Of a stretch of DNA of 64,000 nt, positions 13,801-23,863 are shown piece by piece. The DNA lies in contig NC_079496.1 in the NCBI RefSeq assembly GCF_030052815.1, forward strand, positions 14,461,100 through 14,525,099, in the 5' to 3' direction. Both the position numbers and the translations under genes were made by a program. The DNA comes from Hevea brasiliensis (Eukaryota > Streptophyta > Magnoliopsida > Malpighiales > Euphorbiaceae). A model generated the notes under the pieces. That model worked only from the letters and a program-made list of their open reading frames with translations. It ran no database searches and was not told the origin of the DNA. Position 1 is the first letter of the stretch. Every line of letters starts with the position of its first letter.

Positions 13801-14253
13801 ATTACTGGGTTGAACAGGTAATCTATATAGTTTTAGAGAAGAAAAATCCCATTTTCGAGCTCCTGAACTTTTCAAGATTTGCCTATTGAGTTTCTCATTC
13901 TTCAAATGCCAAGTTAAATTTGCTAATAACGTTGCAACTTTGTTCTGGTATTGTGCTTGTGCAAGCAGAACTTGAAATCAGATCTCAGCTTGTGGCAGCT
14001 AGGAACATTACCACCAGGGCTAATAGCATTCCATGGTCACGTCCACGTTATTGATCCTTTCTGGCATATGCTAGGTCTAGGATACCAAGATAATACAAGT
14101 GTAGCTGATGCTAAGAGTGCTGGCGTCATCCATTTCAATGGCAGAGCAAAGCCATGGCTAGATATTGCATTCCCTCAGCTCCGGCCATTGTGGGCTAAGT
14201 ACATCAACTTCTCTGATAAGTTCATCAAGGGCTGTCATATTAGGGCATCTTAA
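10879..14253 (+). CDS. GAUT13/14-like: Galacturonosyltransferase GAUT13/GAUT14-like (glycosyltransferase family 8)
   Basis: Six exons: 10879-11089, 12335-12387, 12499-12654, 12824-13414, 13515-13817, 13969-14253 (TAA). Joined they give 532 codons, the length usual for this subclade. The protein starts MQLHISPSLRHVTVLPGKG, strongly conserved in GAUT13/14. A single hydrophobic anchor (about residues 35-55) suits a type II Golgi membrane protein. The GT8 catalytic domain shows FLDDDIVVQTDLSPLW (the DxD metal and nucleotide-sugar site), WAYGMNIFDLEAWR, an HGHVHVIDPFWHMLG block and HFNGRAKPW. Family members transfer galacturonic acid from UDP-GalA during pectin (homogalacturonan) synthesis; GAUT13/14 matter in pollen tubes in Arabidopsis. 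The first ATG in frame that restores the family N terminus was chosen. No frame break was seen. Confidence 0.95.
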
Positions 14254-14839
14254 CATGAACTTTGAGAGGAAAATTAATGTGGAAGACCACGTAATGATAA
14301 AAATATATGTCTGTATATGAGGAAGGGAAAAAGCAAAAAAGAGAAAGGAGGGGAGAGTTCTTCACAAATTCAAAGGCCTTCTTTACACAATGTAAAATAT
14401 CAGACAACCTCAGGCTTTTTTTTTTTTTTTTTGGTTCTCTTTTATTCTTTTGGAACTCTTCCTCTACGGTTCAAGTCTGAAAACCTCCTGTTCTTTGCCT
14501 TTTTTATTTGGTTAAAAGAGAACTAATAAATGAGCACAAAAATTAGTTTTTCACCATTATGTAGACAGTAGAACTTTCATCACCAATTTCCTCTCTTATA
14601 AGCATTCTCCCTAGCTCTCAGCCACCACTTTTCACCATTTATATTCTTCTCTGTAACACAATTTCTATTTTCTAGATAGCATCCTTATGTTTACAATAAA
14701 ATGCTGTATTTAGTGACCTTAGTTAAATTTAACCACAAAAAATTCATAAAGAAAGCAATTGCATTCAATGAAACAATTCATAAGAAAATTTCAATCATAT
14801 AAAAAGAAAAACATGTATCAAAATCAATATCCCCATTCC
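14254..14839. other. Shared 3' region between two convergent genes
   Basis: The GAUT stop codon and the DUF1995 stop codon face each other across 586 bases. The stretch holds a long T tract at about 14418-14432 and several AATAAA-like or reversed polyadenylation-like hexamers, as expected for overlapping 3' UTRs. No coding signal was recognised. Confidence 0.55.
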
Positions 14840-15868
14840 CTAATTCTTTCTTCCTGTTACATTTGACACCAAATCTTTTAAAAACTTGGCAGATTTTGTT
14901 ATTGGCGAATTAATTGCCATCAAATTATACAAAACATTCTCAACCTCACCTATGGATGGCCGGGTCTTGAATCTTGAAACAACTTTCAATTCTCCTTCTT
15001 CTTCAACAAGAACTGTCCATCTTTCACCACTCACAACCCCATCTCTCACACACTTGAAAACCACTCCTCTTCGCTTGCTCAGAACACCTCTCACCTCCAA
15101 CCCTACAAATGAATATATCACCTCAAAAGAGCCTGCAAAGCCACTCAAATCACCAAAATCGCTCTCCTCTTCAAAACCCCATCTTGGGTTGAATATCACC
15201 ACTGGCTTTGGGTACAAACTGTCAGTAATGGTTTTTATAGCTGCCAATTGTGAACTCTCTGGCGCCAAAAACACAGCTATCTCAGTAGAGCCCAAGAATC
15301 TGTTTTCACCATTTATAACTGAAGATATGTCAAAATGCTCAACATTGTTAGATGAATGAGATTGAAATGCTTCAACTGCAATGTTTTTTAATGTGGGGCT
15401 TGGCCAGAGTATTAGAATCTTGATCCTGAAGCCCTTTCTTTTAATGGGTAGCTCTCCAAAAACATCAAGAGCAAGTTGGGAGAGGGATGTTGGCGAGTCA
15501 TCGATGACTGGGATTTCGACTTGGAATCTGGGTTGCTTCAGTTTCTTGAGTTTCCCAGCAAGTTTGGGGTTGTTGAGGGGCTTTTCCAGTGTTGCTGAGA
15601 GGCAGGTTTTGGCTTGAAGGATGGCTTCTTCTTTGGATGCAGGTGGGGTAGAGGAAGATAGGGAAGAGTGAATGGATAGAGAGGGAATTTTGGGCCTGTG
15701 GAAGCGATCATCGTGGAAGGGGAAGAAAGATACTCGAGTATCAAGACTTCGATGGTGGATTTTAGGAGATGAAAGAGAAGAGAACAGAATATTATTTTGC
15801 AGAAATTCAGTTGACAGATTAGTAGTTGTAAAGGGTTGCATATGAAATTTGAGAAGAATGGAAGCCAT
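14840..15868 (-). CDS. Plastid-targeted DUF1995 family protein, single exon
   Basis: An uninterrupted 342-residue frame. The first 70-75 residues are rich in Ser, Thr, His and Phe with few acidic residues, typical of a chloroplast transit peptide. The mature part begins around TPPASKEEAILQAKTCLSA, a signature of DUF1995 proteins, and includes ILWPSPTLKNIAVEAF, FLAPES and VVIFNPRW segments typical of the family. It resembles the intronless Arabidopsis gene At5g27560 as I recall it; a relative, LPA3, helps photosystem II assembly, but the job of this subgroup is not established to my knowledge. The start is the first ATG and gives the full transit peptide. Confidence 0.85.
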   Translation of the reverse strand: MASILLKFHMQPFTTTNLSTEFLQNNILFSSLSSPKIHHRSLDTRVSFFPFHDDRFHRPKIPSLSIHSSLSSSTPPASKEEAILQAKTCLSATLEKPLNNPKLAGKLKKLKQPRFQVEIPVIDDSPTSLSQLALDVFGELPIKRKGFRIKILILWPSPTLKNIAVEAFQSHSSNNVEHFDISSVINGENRFLGSTEIAVFLAPESSQLAAIKTITDSLYPKPVVIFNPRWGFEEESDFGDLSGFAGSFEVIYSFVGLEVRGVLSKRRGVVFKCVRDGVVSGERWTVLVEEEGELKVVSRFKTRPSIGEVENVLYNLMAINSPITKSAKFLKDLVSNVTGRKN

Positions 15869-17089
15869 GAAATTCTTTTAACTAGATAGGAATGCAGTAG
15901 CTGAGAATCAGATGCAAAACTCCATAGCTGATAAGATATTATGGCAAATTGACAGAGAGCCGCATAATTCTTGCATTGGGCTGGCCCACTAGTTTCCATA
16001 CTTTCTGTTTTATCATCATTGTCACATGGTTGTTGGGTTTCAAAAAAAAAAAAAATACTTATTTTCGCAAAAATTAAACGAAATTAAATTAAATTTATAT
16101 TTATTATTTTAATTTAAATTTTATTTTTTATTAAAAATTAAACTAATATCGCATTGAACTTAAAAAAATAACTATATATATTTTTTATTATATTTTATAA
16201 TTTAAATAAAATTATATATGTATATATATAATTTATTTATCTCTAATTATAATTACAAGTGTATAAAATTTAATATTATTTTTTATTTTTTTAATATTAA
16301 ATATATGAAATCATCTTGTAATCTTTAATTATATGACTTAAGTATATAACTAAATCACATGTTAGTTAATATTTATATTAGTTAATAGTCATATAATATA
16401 TTTTTTAATTCTTAATTATATATGTATTTTTAATTAAAATTACATAATTAATTTTTATTGTTGTTTTTATATTAGAAATTTAAGATTATATTTTTTAGTT
16501 TAAATGAAAACAAAAATATCATAATTTTAAATATAAAAATCAAGATTTGAAATGAAATTAGAATCAAATTTAAAACTAAAATAGAACTGAAACTATATCG
16601 AAATTCATGTTTGGTTTCAAGTCTAATTTCTAATATATATATATATATATATCTTGTTACAAGTCATTCGGTTTGCAATCCACGGCTACACCCTCCCCTG
16701 ATTTAGTGTGTGGACAGTCCTTCTCTGCCTTTGAATTCCTTCCCTACCTCTGATTGGGGTGTTTATATCTATTTTGACTTGTGTTTAACAAATCTGATTT
16801 TGATGAAAAATGACCTTTATATTCCATTTGGGAGGAGGTATACTAAAGTAAAAGTTTTTTAAAATAAGATTTTTTATTTTTTTCAAACCTTCATAATTTT
16901 TTGTGTCTGAGAGGAAGTGAAAATTTACAAGGTATTTAGAGGTTTTAAAGTCACTAAATTAATGGGTTGGAGATGAAGATTTTTGGAGGTTTTTAGAAAA
17001 CTCTAAAAACCTTACTTTTTAAAAAACCCTTCTTGTCTCTCAAACTCAAGGTTTTTAAACTTGAAAAACCTCCTCCTAACAAAGGCTTA
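15869..17089. other. AT-rich intergenic DNA upstream of DUF1995 gene
   Basis: Contains the DUF1995 promoter side, a long A/T-dominated block (16070-16660) and a (TA)n run at about 16632-16652. From about 16818 to 17086 the ends form an imperfect inverted repeat around GGGAGGAGGT / ACCTCCTCCT, suggesting a small non-autonomous DNA element, but no clear target duplication was found. Confidence 0.45.
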
Positions 17090-17458
17090 GAGATCTGTGG
17101 TTTGTCATGTGCTTGGAAGTTGGCCATGGTCAGAGTAGAGGAGTAAGACCTGTGCTTGTCCCAAGAAAGGCATCTGGTAGGGGTTAATCAGGCTGAAGGT
17201 GGTGAGTAATGGTGTCATCCAGGACCTCTCATTTGTGTTCAGCTTTACTTTCCTCTTTCTAGTGGTGGTCATTGTGATATAGCAACATCAGGTACTTGAC
17301 CTGGAGATAGGCTCATTAACGACTCAAGCAACGAAGGAGTTAGTGACTTGGCTATTAGAGTGTTCCTCTTTGGTGTCTTTTTGACTATTGTGTTTATGTT
17401 TGTTCCTCTATGCTTTGATTATGGTTGAGACTTTTGTGGCTTTGTTCCCTATTTTTGT

Positions 17459-17466
17459 TGTGCAGC
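17459..17466. repeat. hAT target-site duplication, left copy (TGTGCAGC)
   Basis: Identical to 32465-32472 on the other side of the element; 8 bp is the hAT signature. Confidence 0.9.
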
Positions 17467-17819
17467 CAGTGTTATTAAAAACGTGAGAGGTGCCCAGGCG
17501 AGGCAAGGCTCCCCTATGCCGCCTCGATTGGGTCGGCCCTCTTGGCACTACTAGAGTCGATGCCTCAGGCTAGCGAGGTGAGGCACCAAGCAAGCAAGAG
17601 GCATCGCCTCTTTCAAGCGAAGCAGAACCTTTTTTTTTTTTTTTAAGACAAAAATATAAAACCCTAAAGACTTACTTGTTGCCAGCAAAAGAAAAGAGCT
17701 GCATCAACTCCAGGAGCTGCGTCGAGTCTATCCAGTCCAGGTATGTCTCTCTCTCTCTCTCTCTCATCTTCTTCTTCCTTTGATTATTTGCTATGGGTAT
17801 TGTTAATTTAATGGTAATT

Positions 17820-18540
17820 AATTTATCTTTTATTATTATTATTATTATTAATTTGATTAGTTTTGCTTTTTATCTTGTTAATTAGACATTAGTTCTCATT
17901 AGTTGTTTATTTTATATAGTAATTATTATTTTATTGTTAATTTAATAATTTTACTTTTTATTCTTATTAATTAATTAATATGAGTATTGTTAATTTATTT
18001 GTAATTAGTTTACTTTTTAATTGTTATTCTTGTTAATTTAATTAGTTTTGCTTTTTGTCTTGTTAATTAGTTATTTATTGTCTATAGGAGTTATTAATTT
18101 ATTATTAATTTGATTATTTTACTTTTTGTTCTTGCTAATTAATTGTTTAATTTATATGAGTATTGTTAATTTTTTTGTAATTAGTTTACTTTTTAATTGT
18201 TATTCTTGTTAATTTAATTAGTTTTGCCTTTTGTCTTGTTAATTAGTTGTTTATTTTATATAGGAATTATTAATTTATTGTTAATTTGATTATTTTACTT
18301 TTTGTTTTTGTTAATTAATTGTTTAATTTATATAGGCATTGCTAATTTGTTGGTAATTAATTTACTTTTTACTTTTTATTTTTGTTAATTAGTTGTTAGT
18401 TTGATTAGTTTTACTTTCTTTTCTTGTTTTATTAATTAGTTGTTAAATTTATATGAGCATAATTTGATTACTTTACTTTTTATTCTTGTTAAATAATTGT
18501 TTAATTTGTTTTTTATTATTGTTAATTTTTTTGTTAGATT
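17820..18540. repeat. AT-rich degenerate tandem repeat of about 180 bp inside the hAT 5' part
   Basis: The landmark TTAGTTTTGC(C/T)TTTTGTCTTG or near variants recurs near 17861, 18046 and 18222, a spacing of 176-185 bases. The sequence between shares GTTAATTTGATTA, TTTACTTTTT and TTGTTAATTA blocks that also repeat at a shorter scale. It lies between the hAT 5' subterminal region (with a (TC)n run at 17742-17764) and the BED-finger coding part, in a probable 5' UTR intron. Confidence 0.6.
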
Positions 18541-18548
18541 ATAAATAG

Positions 18549-20563
18549 GTGATAAGGGTAATACAACTGGATCTTCTACTAATAGTAGAAGGACGAACTC
18601 ATGTTGGGCACATGTAATTCAAGTTAGTGAAAATAATACCAATGACCTTCAATGCATGTACTGTATGAAAGTTTCTAAAGGAGGAATTAATAGAATTAAG
18701 TAACACATTGCTGGAGGCTACAAAAATGTAGTTCAGTGTCCAAAATGTCTAGAAGATGTAAGAAATCAAATGCAAGAATTCATTCCTAAAAAAAGAGAGC
18801 AAAAATCAGTTATGAAAATGGAAAGACCACTTGAATTTGATGATATTGAAGTACAGGGGTCTGATGAAAATGAGGAAGAGGAAGAGTGTATGCAAGAAAT
18901 TAGTAGTGAAAAACGAAAGCAAATAATTAATGTTAGTGGCACTGGTACTAGTGCTTCAAAAAAATCAAAAGTTTACCACCCCAAAGTAGTTGAGGGCTTA
19001 TTGACTGTTATTTATCCACTAGACCGGTTGTTATGGGAAAAAAATATGAGGCAAACTATTATTGATGAAAATAGTCCAATTAAGAAGGAGTTAAGAGAGC
19101 ATGCTTGTGTTGCTATAGCATGATGGATGTATGATGTGGAAATAGCTTTTAATGCTGTGAATTATGATAGCTTCGGGGAAATGATTCGAGCAATTGTAAA
19201 TTATGAGAGGAAAATGAAACCTCCAAGTTTTCATGAAGTTAGAGTTTGGTTACTTAACAAGAAAGTGTAAACTATAAATGATCTTCTTGACTCTCATAAA
19301 AAAGAATGAAAAAATTATGGATGTTCATTGATGTGTATTTATTAAATTTGTTAATGCAAATGATGAATCAAAGACAGCGGCATTGTTGGCTAGTTTGATT
19401 GAAAAAGAATTGATGGAAATTGGTCCTGAAAAAGTGGTTCAAGTGGTTAGAGATAATGCATCAAATAATGTTGCAGCAGGTAAAATTTTTATTTAATTTT
19501 TTCTATTTCTGAAAAAAAAATTATTTTTATTATTAACGAAATGAATTTTTGTACTTGTTTATGATAGGGAGAATATTGGAAGCAAATTTTCCTCATCTAT
19601 ACTGGACTCCATGTGCAGCCGATTGTATAGATTTGATATTGGAGGATATTTTTAAGATCCGTGTTTTCAAAGAAACATTCTACAAAGTTGTTGAGCTTAT
19701 TAGTTTCATATATGGCTCTTCAGGAGTTCTAAATATGTTGCGGAAGTTTACTAATGGAGTAAAATTGCTACGGCCAAGGCAAACTTGATTTGCTACTGCT
19801 TTTATTACACTGGGAATGATTCATCTTCAGAAGACCAATATTAGAAAAATGTTTACTTCGGAAAGCTGGACGACTAGTAAATGGGCTAAAGAGGTAAAGG
19901 TAAAAAGTGTGAAGGGACGGTTTTGAGTCCTGCCTTCTAGAATCATATTGTTTATGCTCTTAAGGTTTCTGGTCCTCTTATCCGTGTGCTTCGATTGGTT
20001 GATAATGAAAAAAAACCAGCCATGGGATATATCTATGAAGCCATGGATAGGGCTAAAGAAGCGATTGCTAACTCATTTAATGGCAATGAAGAGAAATACA
20101 AGAGAAAATTTGAGATTGTTGATGCGAGATGGTCACTTCAATTGTATCGTCCTTTGCATGCTATCGGATACTTTCTGAATCCTTAATTTTTTTTATCCAA
20201 ATAAGATGAGAATTGAATCTGATGAAGAGGTCAATACAAGATTGCTTTCGTGCATTCATAAAATGGAAAAAGATTTAGCAAAAGTTGACATGATTCTTGA
20301 TAAAATTGAGAGATACAAGGCAATTACGGGGACCTTTAGTTTTCCTTCTGCTATTAGAGGAAGAATAATCAAATCTCCAGGTTATTAATTTAAATTATTA
20401 TTAATTTTTCATTTTGTTCATTTATTAATTTATATTATGAATTTAATAATCATTGGTTTTATATTTTAATAGCTGCTTGGTGGAAAACATATGGTTCTTC
20501 AACTCCAAACCTACAAAAGTTTGCTGTAAAGGTTCTGAATCTCACATGTAGTGCAAGTGGTTG
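18549..20563 (+). pseudogene. hAT transposase, N-terminal and central part (degenerate)
   Basis: Translated pieces match plant hAT transposases: a BED zinc finger (CMYC near 18658, then H and CPKC near 18745), an acidic linker with a basic nuclear-localisation-like run, and a DUF659 block (WMYDVEIAFNAVNYDSF near 19125-19170). A catalytic-core region follows (VVRDNASNNVAAG; PHLYWTPCAADCIDLILED), then the region leading to the dimerisation domain (AWWKTYGSSTPNLQKFAVKVL). Stops occur within the BED finger (about 18701), in DUF659 (about 19121, 19268) and later, and frames shift around 19900-19980. The reading frame is cut at 20563 by the retrotransposon. The copy cannot make an active transposase. 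Confidence 0.85.
20559..20563. repeat. SIRE-like element target duplication, left copy (GGTTG)
   Basis: Matches 31284-31288 directly after the 3' LTR. It lies within the Gly-Cys codons of the hAT dimerisation domain. Confidence 0.85.
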
Positions 20564-22022
20564 TGTTGAACCTGTGTAGCTCAAAATGAGCATTAATTTT
20601 AATGATAACAAAACTCAAATAGAATCTATCTAACTCAATTTTAAGTGATGTGTAGATTCTTTCTCTTATCCATGAAGAATCTTTGAAGTGGCATCTAAGG
20701 AAGAAGAATACTCAAAGGCATCTCAAGATGAATCCATGATGAGAAAGAATAAGATTATGAAAGCTAAGACTCAAAGTAAAGGTATGAAAGTCACAGAGTT
20801 AGAAATTGAGTCTTAGGACTTGTGTAAAAAGAATAGATGATAGTATTTGTCAAATGGAGCTCAAAATTAATTTTTCTTTCAATTACTTTATAAAATTTTC
20901 TCTCATTATGACCTTGGATATTACTATTGGAATATATATATATATATATATATATATATCTTTCTTAAGGTCTAAATCAAAATTTTAAAAATTACAAGTT
21001 AAAACAGGCATCTGGTAAATTAGTTTGCTAACTTATTTGCTAAAATATTAGTTTGCTAATATGTTTGCTAAAACATTAGTTTGCTAACTAGTTTACTACT
21101 ATCGCCAAAATTTCATCAGTCTGCTAAATGATCAGAGTTGCTCAACTTCGTACAAAAAGAGAAAATAACGGTTATTTTGCCTAGAATAGAGTGTATAACG
21201 TTCCAAAAAGATTTCAAACAGTTTAAAATAATTTGGGACTATAAATACACATTCTTTACTTCATTTTACACTTGATGAAAGCTTACATTTGCACTCCAAG
21301 CTTGATTTTTCGTTTATTACTTTCATTCAAGAGTTTTAAAGTCTTTGAGCTACCATTGGTAAATCAACTCATCTCTTCTTTATATTTCAATTTGTATTGA
21401 GTGAGAGTGAGTGTTAAAACATTAAATTGCATTTAAGAGAGGTTGTACAAGCACCTATTGAAGCTTGAGAGTGTGAGTGCTTTAGATAGCACTTTTCAAG
21501 GGTTCAAGCTACTTTGGTAAAAGCTTGGTGTTGAAAAGGTTGTAAAGGGCTTTCGGTCTCTTGCCTTTAAAAGAGCAAATAGTGGAGAGAAGACTCAAAG
21601 AGGATTCTTTGAGAGAGTGGATGTAGGCTAGTTAAGCCAAACCACTATAAAAATCATTGTGTTTGATTTCTCCAACTTTAATCTCTTTACTTTTATGTAA
21701 TTTAAATTTCTATGCATAATATTGAATGATTGATTGAATAAATTGAGTTGATATACTTGAAGATATATTGAGTAGGTTGAGAAATTGGTTGAATATCTTA
21801 TGATGCATGTTATGTCAAAAATTGCTATAAACATTGATTGAAGCTTGAACTAAAATTTAGGGACACATTATTGAAACACATATCATTTTCACAATATATA
21901 AAAGAGCACCTAGTTAAACAAAGCCATAATTTTTCATTAAGCTACAAGCAAGGGCCGAAAAATTGTAAAGTCCAATTCACACACCCCCCCCCCCCCCTCT
22001 CTCGGACTATTTTGGGATAACA
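20564..22022 (+). repeat. 5' LTR of the SIRE-like element
   Basis: 1459 bp, starts TGTTGAACC and ends GGATAACA. It holds a (TA)n run of 28 bases (20932-20959) and a long C run (about 21984-21997), both of different length in the other LTR. A CTATAAATACAC TATA-like site lies near 21239. Confidence 0.9.
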
Positions 22023-22025
22023 AAT

Positions 22026-22037
22026 TGGTATCAGAGC
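22026..22037 (+). promoter_or_regulatory. Primer-binding site of the SIRE-like element
   Basis: TGGTATCAGAGC, three bases after the 5' LTR, complementary to the 3' end of initiator tRNA-Met, the usual Copia primer. Confidence 0.85.
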
Positions 22038-22081
22038 CTGTCTCTCTTGCTTAAGGTGTCACAACCTTGGAGTGATCCCCA

Positions 22082-23857
22082 ATGGCTGGTTCATCTAGCA
22101 ACACTGCCAGTATACCCGCACCACTAGCTGAAGGCTACTCAATTACTAGACCACCACTCTTCAATGGCACTAATTACTCATTTTGAAAAGTGAGAATAAG
22201 AAATTTCATACAATCTGTAGATATTGATGCATGGAGAATTATTAAAAATGGTCCAAATGTTCCTCGAAAGAATGGTCAAGGAAATACTAAAGTTCCTAAA
22301 AATGAAGATGGATTTGATGACAATGATTGGAAGAAAATTTCTATAAATATTAAAGCTATTAATATTTTGCATTGCTCACTTGACCTAAATGAATACAATT
22401 ATATTTCAGGATGTCAATCTGCTAAGGAAATTTGGGATAAGCTTGAGGTTACTTATGAAGGAACTGATGTCGTCAAGGAGTCCAAAGCAAACTTCCTTAT
22501 CCAAGATTATGAGCTATTCGAAATGAAGCTAGGAGAATCAATTACAGATATGAGTACAAGGTTTACCGATCTTGTAAATCTTCTCAAAGCACTTGGTAAA
22601 AGATTTGAGGAAGTTGAACTTGTGAAGAAAATTCTTAGATCACTTCCAAAATCTTAGGAAGCAAAGACTACAGTTATCCAAGATACCAATGATTTTAAAA
22701 CTTTCACCTATGACGAACTCATTGGATCTCTCATTGCACATGAGATGGTATACAAGAAAGATGAAGTTGAAAATGAGCAAAAGAAGAAGAAAAGCATTGC
22801 TCTCAAGTCAATAAAGGATGAAGATAAGAAGAAAGGGGTTGTACTTAAAGTTGACTCAAGTGACAACTCAAGTGCTTCAAGTGATGATGATGATGAAATG
22901 GCTATGCTTGCAAGGAAATTCAAAAGAGCTTTCAAGAAGGGAGGAAGTAAATACAAGAAATTCCTAAAAAAGTATACTCCCAAGGATAAACATTTCAAGG
23001 ATTCAAAAGAAGAAGTTGCATGTTATGAGTGTCACAAACCAGGACATATAAAGCCCAAATGTCCATTGCTCAAAAAGAAGAAAGGAAAAGAAGACAGGAG
23101 CAAGAAAGTTGTGAAAGTAGTATGGAGCAACAGTGAAGAATCTTCAAATGATGAATCAAGTGACAAGGAGACTGCTCACCTCTGTATGATGGCATTCGAA
23201 GAGAAAGTCGAAAATTCACAAAAGGAAGAAGAAAGTGATAATGAGGTAAACTCTTCTGAATCTCCTAATGTAGAGGAACTTGAACTTGCATTTGCTAAAG
23301 TATATGATGAGTATAGAAATTATAAGAGAAAGTGCACTAAAATGAATTTAGAAATTGAATCATTGAGATCACAAAATATTGCCATGTCCAATGCGTATAA
23401 AGAAAATAAATTTTACAAAGGACAAATTGCTTTGTTTAAAGAGCTAGATTTGGAGTTGAAAAATTCAAAAGAAACTTGTGAAAAGCTCATTGAGAAAAAT
23501 AAAGTTCTTAAAACTAAAATAGAATCTTTGACAAATGATTTAGCAAAATTTGCAAAAGGAAAAGAAACTCTAGATGTACTTCTTGGAAACCAAAGAATTT
23601 CAAATGAAAAATATGGAATTGGTTTTGATGGTTTCATGAACTATGGTAAATACAAGAATCATTTCATTAAAGCATCTACATCCTCCTTGCCTAATGTCAC
23701 ATGTTATTATTGCAATAAAAGAGGTCATATGATTAGCTCTTGTGCACTTAGGAAGGGTGTTCTTAAGGTAAAGAAGGTATGGGTGCCAAAGGGAACCTTA
23801 CCTAAGGTCACTAACCCCCAAGGACCCAAAATTGCTTGGGTACCTAAAGCTAAATAA
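22082..23857 (+). pseudogene. gag of the SIRE-like Copia element (broken)
   Basis: Begins MAGSSSNTASIPAPLAEGYS at 22082 and shows a copia-type gag region (WDKLEVTYEGTDVVKESK). Two zinc knuckles follow: CYECHKPGHIKPKC (about 23020-23060) and CYYCNKRGHMISSC (about 23700-23745). A long acidic and coiled-coil segment lies between them. The first frame is interrupted by TGA where a Trp codon is expected (about 22182) and by TAG at 22655-22657, so no full protein is possible. It ends in frame at 23857, a different frame from the protease that follows. Confidence 0.85.
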
Positions 23858-23863
23858 TTAAAT

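Noticed and set aside
16818..17086. Possible MITE with GGGAGGAGGT inverted ends
   Set aside because: The ends match imperfectly and no target duplication could be seen, so it is only mentioned within the intergenic entry.
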